In this document: positions 1-12,352 of the stretch, piece by piece | How the letters are laid out: each line of letters opens with the position of its first letter | How positions within the stretch are numbered: the first letter of the stretch is position 1 | Source of the DNA: Arthrinium phaeospermum | Lineage: Eukaryota > Ascomycota > Sordariomycetes > Amphisphaeriales > Apiosporaceae | Reading direction: 5' to 3' | Assembly (NCBI GenBank): GCA_006503535.1 | Contig: QYRS01000005.1 | Location: forward strand, 2,232,001 to 2,296,000 | Length of the DNA stretch: 64,000 bases | Translations under genes and position numbers: made by a program | The notes under the pieces: model-generated | Database searches by the model: none | What the model was told of the DNA's origin: nothing | The model's input: only the letters and a program-made list of their open reading frames with translations

Positions 1-3000
1 CACGCCACAGAGCAAACGGGTAATTCTCGTGTGGTTTCTAGCATGGCGTCGTTGGTCCAGGGGGAACAGGGAATCACGGCCGGCCCCTTCAAATTTACGA
101 AATAGTTGACACGGGAAAAATGGCGATTGTGTGTGTGAAAGGAACATATAGTTGACTTGTCATATTCATCAAAATACGTGGAAATATTATTACTATCACA
201 AGAAAGCAACAGCCAACGTACATGGATCGTCTCCTCCACGAGCTAGGCTAGCTAGCGAGAGGCTGGCAAACAAAACCTTCAACACATCTCAGCCAGTAGA
301 CGGCACGCACTGTGAACGTGTGTACCAAGAGGACCAAAATCTTACCGCATACTGCCCCGCACCAGCGCCTGCAGCGGTTAGCAATCCAGTCGACCATGCC
401 TACCTTAGCTGGTCCCAGAACGCACGGGCAGGGAGGGCATGGCATGGGAGAGAGTCAGCAAGCAAACCAGTCACTCATGAGTAAGTGGGCAGGCGGCAAA
501 TCGCCACTCCTGACCTTCCGGGGGTAGGTTCTGCCCTACGCCCCGCCCCCCTGGTTCGTGTCGAGCCCCAAGACGGACGATCCAGGGAAACCTGGAGGAC
601 CCCAAAGGTGCCGATATATGGGTGAACGGGCGCAAGCTGTTGGGCCGTTTCCCTGAAGCAAGGAGTTTCCTCCCAGTTTTTCCACCGCTTGGGGAGTTAT
701 TCCTCAAAGCAAATCATAGGCGAAGAGAGCACCGCCAAGTCCCCTGGGCCTGAGGGTCCCACGCCCAGATAGGCATAGACCCCGAGCGGAGTGAAGGAGG
801 GCAAATAGGTAGAAGAAATGCAGATGCAATCGTCTGTCCGCGCCCCCCCCACTGCCAAACGGGAAAACCAACTTGACATTTGCGACACATGCGCATCCTT
901 TATCCTGCAGCTGGGTCGAAGGATGATTATAGCAAACTAACCTCAACTCTCAACTCTGCCTGTGTTCTTCCTACCACAGCACAAGGACGGGCAAGGATGT
1001 GAGGTTGCAGCTCCCTTTCTTCACCTGCCTATCGCTACCTATCACGTACCCCTGCCCTGCCCTATGCCTGTCTGCCTACCAGTCTCCAGTGACTACCTAG
1101 ATACTGGACTTTTCAACGATCCCATGGCATTGATGCCAGGACGTGACCGACCGACGACTGACCACACACGCCCAACCAACCACGAAAGAGAAAAGGTCCA
1201 ATTCCTTTCAATTTGATTTGACCGATGGAGAAACACCTCCCCGGGGAAATATGAAAAGTACCTAAGGTAAGTCAGAAGCGAGCGAAGCAGCACGCCTGCA
1301 CACACATCCTTCTGCAAGCACAGGTTTCGGACCAGAACCAACACGGCGCTCCCATAGGGCCGCGCCCGGAGCAACCCTTCTTCGGGGCAAATTGCCCATT
1401 CGCAAACTGCTGCGCATTGAAAGGGGAAGAAGTTGGCCCGTCCGTCTGGGCTCGCCTTCGGCCCGGGCTCACGCACCGCCATTCAAGGCGAGGCAGGGAA
1501 GGAACGGCCACACATGTCCCCCATCCCCCATCCATCGACCCGAGTCAATGCATGGAAGCGAAGTTAGATGGCATTTCTCGTCACAGATTCATCACAGAAG
1601 AAGAAGAAGACAACAGAGTTGTTCCACCGTCGTGGTTCGGAAATGCAATACAATGCTGGGGCTATGTACGGATACTTGTCCATGCGACACCCCCTCTCAA
1701 TGCAACCCCAAGAGGCCGGCTCTCTGGCTCTCTCAGAGCAGAGCACGCGCATACATTCATTCATTCGAACTCACGCGCGCATGCAAATTTGTGTCTTCTG
1801 CTTCTGTTTCTGCTGCACTGCTACGGAATATAGCAAACGGTCGTCGCTGCCGTCGTTTTTCGGCCGCCAACGGGGCCGCATGACATGATATGACATGACT
1901 TGACTTCAATCCGTAATAATGCATATGTACCTACACAATGCAGGCGGTCGTGGCCTGGCGAGGCCCTATGGAACAAACAAGATCCAGTTTCTCCAAAGGC
2001 GTCTGGTATGATATGACCACGGGCGGCTTCCCATTTGCTTGCGCAAGCGCTTGTCTCCCTCTCTCTCACCCGCTCGCTTGTTTCGCCATCCGTTTCTGAT
2101 CCTTCTTTCTCTCATGTGCTGCCCCATGCGGCCCGTCGGGAGGGGGAGGGGGCAGGCCACCACCCCAAGACTCCTTCTCATGACTTTGTTAACCAAATTT
2201 GCCCTCGTCCTTCACCAAACACAGTAACGAAATAGGAGTTTCGCAACAGAACCAACGACAATATCGGCTCTCCTCAGTATTGGACACAGATTACAGAAAG
2301 ATGCAGGCTGGATGTAGTTTTTCTTTCGTCCTACACACCTATAGTGCGTAGTGCTTATGCATGCGCGTACCTTGTTTTCCACGTTCGCGGCAGGCTTTTG
2401 CAGATCATGCCAAAATGACAACAACAGCGTCCATCACCACCAAGGCTGTGGCTGGCTGGCTGGCTGGCTAACAGGCAGGCTGGGCTGTGTTGTGCGCGAG
2501 AGGGTAAGCAAGCCTACGGAGCAAACTACATACATACTTACTTACACAGTCTTACAACCCGAAACCAGCCGCCATAACAAGCGATAGGACCAACGCAGGT
2601 ACGGCGGCGTCTCTACAAAACATAAAACATATCGAGTTATTTTTGGTGGCCGAGCAGGTGGTTGAGGGGGGCGAAGCAGCCTCTCTCTCATTCTCTCTCT
2701 TCCCTCGCTCAGTCAGCCTGTCGTGCCTCCCAATACAGGTTTCACCGCTTCTAGGGGTCGTTGTTGGATGGGGGTTAAGTAAGTCAGCATGATCAGTAAT
2801 AAATAACATGGCAATCCTTACCGCCCATACGAGCGAGGAACAAAAGTTGGGAGACGAAGAAGAAAGAAAAAGGCAGTAAATTGAAAAAACTACCGCCTGT
2901 GCCTCTTTGGATTTCGGCTTGGCGGAGGAGCGTCAGAGGAGTGAGGCATGTTTGCGTAGCACCGACACTCTTTGCAATTCCATTCGCTCAGGCGTATAGG

Positions 3001-5600
3001 ATGGCTTCTATGGGAAACGCCTGCTCATTGGTCCGATCTGGAGGATCACGCAACAAATAGACAGGTCAGTAATGAGTGGGAAGAAGAAACCAAAACTGAG
3101 AAGGTGTGTCAATGATGGACAAGGGTCTCTCAACCAATCCTCCTCCATGTCCAAGGTTGGGGGGCATTGGGGGGGTGGTCTTGGAATCCGGGGATTGTCA
3201 TGTAGTGTGGTTTGCCAATTACCTAGTTTCCGGTCCGCTCCCTGGCTCCTGGCTGGCGGAAAAGAAGAAAAGAGAGGACTTACGACATATGATTGCTTTT
3301 GGCTGCTTCCACGTATCGATTAGCCCACGATCCTGCACTCCCGTCCCGGAACTGCATAGCGCCATGCGAGATGTAGAACGGCCTTTTCCCGACATATTGC
3401 TTGTTCTTCGACTTAATACTCTAGCCTAAGCCACTGATATCTAGACAGGCGTCATGCATATGTATGCAAGAAGCGCGGTGATGGTGTCGCTGCTATAAAG
3501 CTTTCTCCTCCAACTATGCCTCGTCATTTCATTCAGGCCCAGCCGAAAAAATGGTTCGACATGGACATTAGCTCCCGAAGATGGCACGTCGTTTTACCCG
3601 GTACTTGTGCTTCTTCAAGGGACCCTTCGTCGTTTCGGTGGCATCTACCATCCTCTGTTCGAGCTTTACGCTAGACAAGGGGGTCCTTCGGGATGGAGAG
3701 TAGTAGACTAAATACTCGGGCAAATAGAAATTGGCACAATACGGTGGCAGCGCGCCGTTATTTAGCCCAGTTACTCCGTACCTGTTTCTTACTCTCCTCT
3801 CCCGAAATATCGGTGGGCATACATATAAGTACCCAAGTCCCTCGGCTTGCAAGGTATGTATGTATTTGCCTGCCGAGGATGCTGAGTGTTGTTCTTGCAT
3901 CCAACACATGAAAGTAGCTCGCTAATCCCTATCCGAGAAGCTGGAAAAGAAAAGCAAAAGCTCATTTTGTTGTTTCTGCCTCCTTCATCACGCACGCATA
4001 CACCATGTCGTGTTGCTTCGGGGCACAGGCAATCATGTGGCGACGATCCCCTCATCGCCCATCCAGGACCCTGGAGATGTGTATCAGGTGCTGAGACTAT
4101 TCACGCACAGTGGCAACTAAGACAGCGAAAAGTCGGCCCGTGACGCCGCCAACCGAGGCAGGACAACTGACTGCGTCGCTGACAGTGCGTCCAGCTGTCT
4201 AGATGTCATTGTCCACCTACGCTGTTCTCCTACAGGTAGGTGCCACCAAATACATCTTTAGGCTGAAAGTGTAAATCATAAGGAGGTCGTAAAAGCAGAC
4301 ATCGGTGAAGAGGACATACACACAGAGAGAAAGTGTGTGTGTATGTGTGAGAGAAAAGGGGAACAGACACCGTAGGGGGCACCATAGAACAGGCAGCCCA
4401 GCCAGGGATACGGGCAATCTGGCGCATGGACACAGGCGCTCCAATAGTGGTTGAAGCAAGCAAGGGGATATGAGAGGAGGGTGAAAGAAGAGGCAACCTC
4501 CAATGGAGAGAAGTCGATGAGCCTTGTTGAAGACACACATGAACAACCGCGGCACTCTCGCCAATCAATAATACCCGTAAGGCTAACCGACTGGGAAGGA
4601 TGACACGACACGACGAGAGACGCGGTGCTACCGCCGTTGTTCCAATCTCGCGTACTCTAATATTGAATGAGCAAAGCCCCCGGTGGCATACTTCCAACAC
4701 GGATGAGGCACATTACATCCATCTATTTTGTCCTTCGATCAAGGACCAACATACCTACTTACCTATTGGCCCATACCATTCTGGTCAAACCGAAGGAATC
4801 CGTGACCTTGCTGTTACCATTAGGATCGTCATTGCATGTGAAAGATCCCGCAAGGGACAGATGGGAAAATACAAATCTACGTACTTACTTACTTACACTC
4901 AATTGCCATCTATGAACTCCGCCAACCAACTCACCCCTGACCTCAAGCTTTTCCAATGCATCAACATCCATACTCCACACACACCTAAAATGCGACATCA
5001 GCTTCGCCCGCCAAGAATCACAAGTGAATGGCAGATAGATTTCCATGCAAGAAATAGATGGGGCATCGTCCCAAACCCCAAACCAACCGCATGTGTTTCC
5101 GTCCCCGTGACCTCGATCGAAACTTGGCCCATGGCCGGGTCGGGAATAAAAAGTCCAATGCCTACCTATGCCGAGTACCTTCGTCTCTTTTGAAGAACCA
5201 ACTTGCCTCTTCATGTGCCCCAGACCGTGCCCTTTACCGACGGGTTGGTTGACCCCTGAGCCCTGAAGGGAGGCCACGTACAGAATCATCGTGTCGCCAG
5301 GGGGGCTGCTAATGAGACCCTCCGGGGGGAACTTGGGAGTCATGGTTTACACTCCTTGGGGTTCGTCCGTCGCCCGTGCCCGTGTCCATATGATTTGAAC
5401 ACTATCCTCTAGTTCCAACGTCGCCATCACGTAGAAGAGAAAAGTCGAGTGATGTCTGGTCGTAGTCTCTACTGGCGTGAGCTAAGACTAGGACAAGAAG
5501 TCACACGGCAACGCTCTAAAGAACCTCGGAACCATCTGGGAATGCCCAAGTACATACTAGAGCCTCACTGGGTTGGTATGTTACTACTAGTCTGAGATGC
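1..5600. other. Gene-poor left edge, no supported gene
   Basis: No reading frame here has a recognisable domain, good codon bias or plausible exon structure. The longest open stretches (for example 4600-5193 plus and 1093-1482 minus) translate to low-complexity peptides that run through simple repeats. The DNA carries CT-rich runs, a CTGG-type microsatellite near 2450-2480, a GT/GA tract near 4310-4350 and scattered TACTTACTTAC or ACCTACC words. This resembles the long upstream and untranslated regions of regulatory genes in filamentous ascomycetes, so it may belong to a gene beyond the left edge. That is inference. Confidence 0.5.
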
Positions 5601-5605
5601 CATAA

Positions 5606-6155
5606 CTATGTCATACGCGTTATGCCATCTTGATGCTCTGAATCTCGGTAGATAATGCGCCATGGGCCCTTGGATTTGTTTGTTTCCCCGTCATGGGTCG
5701 AAACTCCGCCGTCGTGGTTCTGCTCCTCTTTTACGAGCAGCACCTGTGGCTTTGGTGCCCGCTCGGACGGCATCGCGTCAAGAGCAAGAGATGCAAAGCG
5801 ATGCAGTATCCTTCACCAGAGCATGCCGCCGATCTGCTAGTGCGCCGAGGAGAAGGAAGAGGAGGTGGTCATGGCAGATGACTCTCTCCGGCCTGGTGGT
5901 ACCGCGCGGTCGTGCCATGGAAGTTAGCATGACGTCGGCTTCGGTGATGAGACATAGGACGGTCCGGGTGGCAAACACGCTGCAGTCGGTAGAGTTGGGC
6001 TGTTGCGGCGAGGGTCGACGGCTGCAGTCCAGTTCTGCGACAGGCGGACGCCCGGCGTTTGGCCCTTGGGCATCGCGTAGGCGAGAAACGGCGAGAGGAT
6101 ATACTCGACAAGAGTGGGCAGCTGGTGACGGGTCCATTGTAATAGCTGACGGCAT
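5606..6155 (-). other. GC-rich block, possible decayed or unannotated coding DNA
   Basis: This block is more GC-rich than its flanks and open in several frames. On the minus strand a 55-codon frame (5606-5773) begins MPSERAPKPQ and is hydrophilic; upstream of it another frame reads like protein (VEYILSPFLAYAMPKGQ) but is broken by stops. No domain is recognisable. It could be a small lineage-specific gene with frame errors, a remnant, or a GC-rich transcribed leader. Confidence that it is coding is low. Confidence 0.2.
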
Positions 6156-6420
6156 AATTCATAACTACTTTGTCAATTGGAATAACCAGTGACTGCATAC
6201 GGGATAGCTGTTGCTTATTTATTGATGCAGCAAACTGGCATCGTGTATTATTATTTAGGTAGTGACCTCATGTAGAGTAGCACTTCAAAGTAACATGTAC
6301 GCTTATGACCATCAAGGTGACACCTGCCCTCCAACTTACAAATGCTTTGACAACAGACCATCTGGACCCCTGAACGCCTTGAATCCATCCTTATCTGCTT
6401 CGGACTCATCATCATCCAGG

Positions 6421-7682
6421 TCACTCCTCAACGTCCGAGGCGTTATTTCTGAACGAATACGGATTTAGACCAAACTCGTCGTCCGAAGCTACCTCATCAT
6501 CGGGTAGTCTGCAGTATAGTAGTTTTCCGCTATTCATCAGTCAGCAGTTGTTCCTAGGCGTTCCGTGGACAGTTTTTCATGGACAGTTTTTCATCACTCA
6601 CCATTCTCATCTTCGTCGTCCTCCGCCCACTCGTTCTCGCTATCGGAGCCATCGCCGTAGAACAGCTCGGAGTCGGGCTCATCGTCGAACACGAGAAGGC
6701 CAATGCTTCCCGGGGCCACGTTCTGTTTCTCCATGGAGCTGAGCGGGACGCGGATATACGTCTCAATGATGTAGTCGTCGTCATCCGTATCGCTGAATTC
6801 AGGGGCCTTGGCGTCTGGCATTACCTCATCCTTCACCGCTTCTGGATGGCGTTCCGTGTAGCGCTTTGCGGGCACCTTGGGTATATTTGAGCTGTTGAGA
6901 CCGTTTCGCCGTCGCTGCCTTTTCTTGCTCGGCTTGCTGGAGATTCAGGCCGATTTGTTGCATTGTCCAGGCATTCATATCGTCGGTGAACTTGTCGAAG
7001 TCGACATTCCGCCTGTCCAGCATCGACGGCGGCAGTTCAGGCTTGGTGGTAACACTGCCAACCTTCTGATTCCCCGTCTTCTGTGCGAGCTTGTTCACCC
7101 GGGCTTCTTGAACTTCCGGGGTTCTGCATCCGTGTCCATATCCATGTCCACGTCCGCCGGGGCTTGGTTGATCGGTTGTTGGATCGTGGAAGCAAGACTC
7201 TTAGACGGCAACCGCTTGATCCTACGCTCGACGAAGAGGGCGGGCGGCGCAGGGCGCTTTCTTGAACCCCCGCCATTGTTGCGGGACGAAGGGTATTGCG
7301 AAGCAGCCAACATCATCTCTCTTTGACATATGAAAGCGTCGAGGTTCGGGGCTGGAGGAGTCGCCAACAGCGGCGTTGGGGGCAGGCAGGTCCTCATCTT
7401 GTCCATTCTTGCGCTTGTTGTTTGACCCTCCTCGCTGGAATGCGGCATCGTCTGTTGGTTTGGAGCTGTGAATGACGGGTTTCTGCAAGGCCGCGGGGAT
7501 CTCGGCGAACACTGGCTCCTGGCGTTGGCGCTGGTAGATGTAACTCTCGCTCCTGTGTCGCTTGGTATCTTGCAGGCCTGTTCAACAGATACTTGTCAGT
7601 AATTCGGATTACGGAGGTACGAGACTGGCTCGTTTTCAGTTGCCTTTCGCTTCACGCGAATAGTCTGTGGAGGGACCGACAT
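6421..7682 (-). CDS. RNA polymerase II nuclear localisation protein Iwr1, frame-disrupted
   Basis: Iwr1-family protein, which in yeast binds assembled RNA polymerase II and helps its import into the nucleus. The start at 7682 gives the usual N-terminus MSVPPQTIRVKRKAT. Exon 1 (7613-7682) is followed by a 35-nt intron (7578-7612), exon 2 (6602-7577) and exon 3 (6421-6508) after a GTGAGT donor at 6601. Family landmarks are LQDTKRHRSESYIYQR, RRFHMSK, the RKRPAPPALFVER stretch, LPPSMLDRR, the DDDYIIETYIR core and the acidic tail WAEDDEDEN continuing to YPDDEVASDDEFG. Reading these in order needs frame changes near 7320, 7105, 6890 and 6503; at 7105 and 6503 one missing base in a G or C run explains the shift. 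Sequence error is likelier than decay. Product about 340 aa. Confidence 0.85.
6567..6594. repeat. 14-bp perfect tandem duplication in an Iwr1 intron
   Basis: The unit GGACAGTTTTTCAT occurs at 6567-6580 and again immediately at 6581-6594. It lies inside the second Iwr1 intron, just downstream of the GTGAGT donor. It may be replication slippage or an assembly duplication like the larger ones at 9.8 and 14.7 kb. Confidence 0.9.
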
Positions 7683-7689
7683 GATGGGT

Positions 7690-9772
7690 GGTTGTATGCG
7701 GCTGCACAGTGTGTAGGATTTCCTGAGGTTATCGGCGTAACTGGAAATAATGTGACTGACTGGCCTGAATGTAGATTTATTAGACTGATGCAATCGTTCA
7801 ATGGATGCACTATGCCAATTGGCTAGGTAGATCAATTAATTATCCACGCACGAGCCAACGGTTGTCGAACAACCCCTGGCGGGAGCCGGCATTTTATTTC
7901 TATATATACTTGTATAGAATAAACACTTGATTATGCCACTGGAGATAGTAACTTATATTCCTAATTGTTAACCTGGTTATTCCAAAGTTTGACTGGTGAT
8001 CCCATATGGACGGAGTTGAGTCAACAGGTCGCTTGATAGCGCCGTTGCGCTTATCTGATGCCCTGACAGAACAGTTCATGTCCCTGGTGAATAATGAATT
8101 TTGCCGTTGAGCACCGCCTAGACCCCAGCATCCAATGTGGTGGGGTTGAAACTTAATGTGTACGCCAGTCGTTGGCTGCCAGCATCTGAGACCTTGCTCA
8201 GTTTTCAATAGATAAGTAGTAGATAGGGACGTATCCAGGAAGTTGTAATACGTAGCATCATCTCAAGACTACATATTCTGTGTAGATTGTATCAGGTAAT
8301 TCCTTGTGCTATTAATAACCGATGTTGATCGTTATTATCGGTTATGCATCTCTCAACGTGTTTGGGCCGTTGTGCACCCCGGGTACCTACCTAAGGCTAA
8401 CTGTGGGGTAGAGGAAGCGTCGTGCGGGGGAGCGTTGGAGCTGATGATCCTCCCTGCAGAGATCCGATTTGAGCCGAAGCAGTGTAACTGCAAGTTCGAC
8501 AGGCAATAGAATAGAGCAAGCAATAGTAATATTGGGTTTCGACCGCGATAGTTGCGCAAACGCCGCCATAGTCTTGATGGACTTTTCACAGATGCCTGAA
8601 CAGTTGCCAGCTCTTTTTCTGCAGCGGGCCGATAGCTGCAATACGTGGTGGTCGGAGTGGGCGTTTCCACTAAACGTCAATGTTCACATCTAACTTTGGC
8701 TAGAGCATGCAGCATGCATCTTGAACACTCGAACAGCGCGAGATACTGGCAGACTGGCTGGGAAAAGGCGGGTACTGGTGGACAGGCTTCAGTGCCCAGG
8801 TTTGCCAGGGTGCCAGGACGCGGGGTGTGGACTGGGCCACTTCTTTTTTGCAATTCAACAACCCCCGGCTGGCCGGAAGTTCATGGGTATGTGGGGAAGG
8901 ATTGCACGCTGTCCATCAGGATCCCCCAGGAACTGTCCATTTCGTGGCCGATCTTTGCGTACAATCTTCAGGGGGGAGAGGTGTCGTGACAAGTAGTATC
9001 CGATGGGACAAGATATATAACTTCCAGTCGTCACTCGACTGATTCACGGATCCCAATTACTGGACTCAGTGCCACTAAAGAGGCTCAAAAAGCTCCGGAA
9101 TCATACAAGCTAGAAATGGTCCCATGCCGTCATCCTCGGGCCCCGCCGTCGTTTCATAGTGGCGTTATGTACTGGAGCTCTTAACGTAAGCTAGTTGGGG
9201 AACTGCTGCAGCGTGACATATATCTCATAACCCTGGCTTGTCGTAGATACCCGGGTGTATTTATTCACTCAATCTCGATTTGTCTCTAGCGGCAGGCCTT
9301 ACAGTAGACGCCCAGTCGTAATAAAAGGGAAGCTCCCGCCGACATTTCCCAACGCTCTCCTGTAGCTTACATCTTCGGTACGCAGTCCGAAGCACATACC
9401 CAATAAGAACCAGATCGCCAATACCTTTTGGGCGGAAGGAGTAGATTGTCCGCACTATTTAATACACTCTTCTGAAACACACCTGGTATCTTTGGCTCAT
9501 CCATTCGATCTCGCCATTGCCCTGGAAAAAAGGGCTACCCGAAGTCTACTGTACCGTTAGTCGCATCTTCCGAATTCCAGACGACGGACTAGTTTTCCCG
9601 GCGAACCCGCCTCGTCCGCTGAAAGTCTACTTCTTTCAACAACACACCTGTATCCTTCATCCCATATCCACCTGCCTTGGGGGATCTTGTGAAGAAGGTT
9701 CACATGCAGCTCGAGCAACCGCCAACGTACGACTACTGCCACTTTCCAACTCAGACAAGTGTTCAAAACCTT
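7690..9772. other. Spacer upstream of Iwr1 and the CBM48 gene
   Basis: Two kilobases between the minus-strand Iwr1 start and the CBM48 gene. Short open frames at 8353-8680 (minus) and 8645-8996 (plus) show no domain and no intron logic. The stretch from about 7880 to 8340 is AT-richer than its surroundings. It probably holds the divergent promoters of both genes. I see no RNA gene. Confidence 0.5.
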
Positions 9773-10161
9773 GAAAGCCTACCTTCGAGTTGGCAGGGCG
9801 GAAACTTGTCGAAAAACCTGTTCCATCGTCATGAGTGCGTAGTAATCGCGATTTGATCAAGATGTCCGCCATGGCTTCAACGCAAGTCCCAGTCACCATC
9901 ACGTACCGCAAGCCCGGCACCAACCCGCCTGTATTTATAGCAGGCACTTTCAGCGACCCCCGTGGGAAAGCCTACCTTCGAGTTGGCAGGGCGGAAACCT
10001 TGTCGAAACACCTGTTCCATCTGTCATGAGTGCGTAGTAATCGCGATTTGATCAAGATGTCCGCCATGGCTTCAACGCAAGTCCCAGTCACCATCACGTA
10101 CCGCAAGCCCGGCACCAACCCGCCTGTATTTATAGCAGGCACTTTCAGCGACCCCCCGTGG
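9773..10161 (+). repeat. Two tandem copies (~193 bp) of the CBM48 leader and N-terminus
   Basis: Copy 1 (9773-9965) and copy 2 (9966-10161) are almost identical and adjacent. Each contains 5' leader sequence, the start codon (9862 and 10057) and the first codons of the CBM48 protein. They differ by a few one-base changes, mostly in runs of A or C. Copy 1 reads about 31 codons of the CBM48 N-terminus and then runs into the leader of copy 2, ending at a TGA near 10027, so it could act only as an upstream open frame. Confidence 0.9.
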
Positions 10162-11397
10162 CAGCCTAAAGAGATGACATGTGTGGTTGACAACGACAGC
10201 AACCACACATTCCAACTGGAGACTTCTGTTCCTGCAGGGTCCAAGGTTGAGTATAAGTTCAGACTCGGCCCCGGTGACTGGTGGGTTCTGGACGAGACAG
10301 CAAGCACAGGTCAGTCAAGCAAACAATGCGCCCTACTCAATGTTGGCAACATCTGATATATAAGCTCGCAGTATCGGATAATCTTGGGAATTTGAACAAC
10401 GTCATGACGGCCCCTGCTTCAAACGGCGGTGGAAACGTTGACGATGAATTAGATGATCTCGCCGATGAGGACACAGCAGATCCCCCCATGCTGTCTCATG
10501 AGAGCTACAAGCCTGACGACATTGAGGAATGGCCCATCAACTTGCCGACTACTGATCAGGAAGTGTTCGGCAGTTCGCGGAAAGGCGACGAGGAGATCGA
10601 CCAGAATGACCCACGCTTTGAGCATTCCCCTCTGAGAACCGCCATTCGATCATCGCCGCTCTAAGAAAGATAGAGGGCAGCGTGTCCGAGGATGGCACCT
10701 CTATCACGGATGACTTGGCCTCCCACGGCCATCCACTTTCGCCGCAGATCTCCCCAATGACCCCAGACCCGTCCTCGTCGCCTAAGAGCCAACGGGCGGA
10801 GCTATAGGTTGGACCCGCCAAGTGACCATACACTGGATCTTCCGCGCTCGCCACGTTCGCTGGCTTCTCTTCAGTCGATAGAGGAGACCCTCGAAGAGAG
10901 CCAAGCGACACTATCGAGGGCAGGATAGCTGAGAACGGCCCCGAGGAATCCTTGCTGCAGGTCAGGCGTCAAAGCGACAATGTGTCGCCAGGCACCCAGA
11001 CGATCAAAGGCCCAGTAGTGGCCCCAGCCCCACTTGAGTCTCGTGATTCTGCCAGCAGTGAAGATGAGGGTATTTCAATGGCACCGACCCGCAAGGAGAA
11101 CAAGGAGAACGACACGACTGGTCTGCGACACCGGAACAAAGCGGAGACTCCCACCAACAGTCGGTCTAAGGTGCCTTCTAGTGTACACTCTATGCACGGA
11201 GCCAGCAGCAAAAACAACAACAACAACGGTAACTGGTACGTGAAGAGTTTCACAAACGATGTACAGGGCCGTGACTGATTGCTACCTCTTTACCCAGGCT
11301 ACAAACATTCCTCCACGTGGTTTTCGTGGATTGGGTGGGCGGTTTCTTTATCCATTTCTGGAACCGGTTCTTGCGTGGAAAGACAGGACAGACGTAA
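10057..11397 (+). CDS. CBM48 glycogen-binding domain protein with C-terminal membrane tail, frame-disrupted
   Basis: The N-terminal ~85 residues match the CBM48/AMPK-beta glycogen-binding fold: VTITYRKPGTNPPVFIAGTFSDPPW, then KVEYKFRLGPGDWWVLDE. The start at 10057 follows the second copy of the duplicated leader. Exon 1 ends at 10309; intron 10310-10371; exon 2 continues with SDNLGNLNNV, a usual linker after this domain, into a long acidic, Ser/Pro-rich region. Exon 2 needs frame changes near 10635, 10800 and 10928. A 62-nt intron (11236-11297) leads to a last exon (11298-11397) encoding a hydrophobic helix (FLHVVFVDWVGGFFIHF) and a short basic tail, stop at 11395-11397. Inferred role: tethering glycogen or other glucan to a membrane. 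It lacks AMPK-beta C-terminal features, so it is not the AMPK subunit itself. Confidence 0.75.
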
Positions 11398-11399
11398 GG

Positions 11400-12345
11400 A
11401 AAAGCCCAGTGCGAACAACTGCATCTTGCCCTGCGTCCTGCCCTGTGTCCTTAGTCACATGCAGAAAATAAGTCTGGGTTGGTGGTTAACTTTGATATCG
11501 CAGCGTGCTGGCTGTTGGCACGGCTGGGTTACTTGTAGGGACGCTATCGAAGGAGCGCATACTGAAACTGGCTGGTTCGTGGTGGCATCGGTTGAAGAGC
11601 TCAATGTAACTTTCCATTCCTACACACGATCGCTTCTCTTCTTGTCTTTCTGTTCATGTTGCTACGGGAACGCGCGCGCGGAATGGATGGTCACTGTCGC
11701 GGCGGCGGCGTAGTGTCGCTTGACTGTATAAAGCCACCTACACTGTATAGTACAAGAGCATACAATTTACCTAGTATGAATAACATTCTATGCATTTCCT
11801 ACGATTTTGAGGTTTGAATATCAGGCCAAATTGTGAATGAGGGGTATGTCTTGAGGTTTTGCCCTTTTTTGAGGGGATATGCACGACATATAGTCCATGC
11901 TTCTGAGCCCACCGCCTGACCGTCGAATTCTTCTCGCGTTCGTCGCTCTTAGAAAGGTGCCGTGCATCTCTGGAGGAGTTTCATAGCACTAAGCACCTGT
12001 GTCGGTTATGTTTTGGCATGTCTAACTCTGGATGCATAGGGGTTCGTTCACCTGGTGTATCGTGATTTCTTTGTTCTCTTGACGCTACAGCCGACGAACG
12101 ACTGCTAGTCATTGGTCCTTCGCCACTCTCTTTGTGAGAGATATGACTAGACAAAATCATATGAAATCTGATCCATGAGCCTTTCGTGGTAATATCTGTT
12201 TGCCCGCGAGTATCACGGCGCCTACCTCAGTATTTCCTTCCAGGTCAGTGTGTAATAGCTTTCGGGCTACTCTACTTAATGCGAGTGTCCATATTTTATA
12301 CTTATCACCTGAACCCCCAATTCCAGAATGTTCTTAAAAAGGGTT
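11400..12345. other. Intergenic, no gene seen
   Basis: Spacer between the CBM48 gene and the next plus-strand gene. It is moderately AT-rich with only short meaningless frames. A short GCG run lies at 11697-11710. It probably contains the 3' UTR of the CBM48 gene and the promoter of the 12.35-kb gene. Confidence 0.5.
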
Positions 12346-12352
12346 CCTGCGA

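Noticed and set aside
4600..5193. 197-codon plus-strand open frame
   Set aside because: Runs through TACTTACTTAC-type repeats, has no domain or codon bias, and is matched by an equally long frame on the opposite strand.
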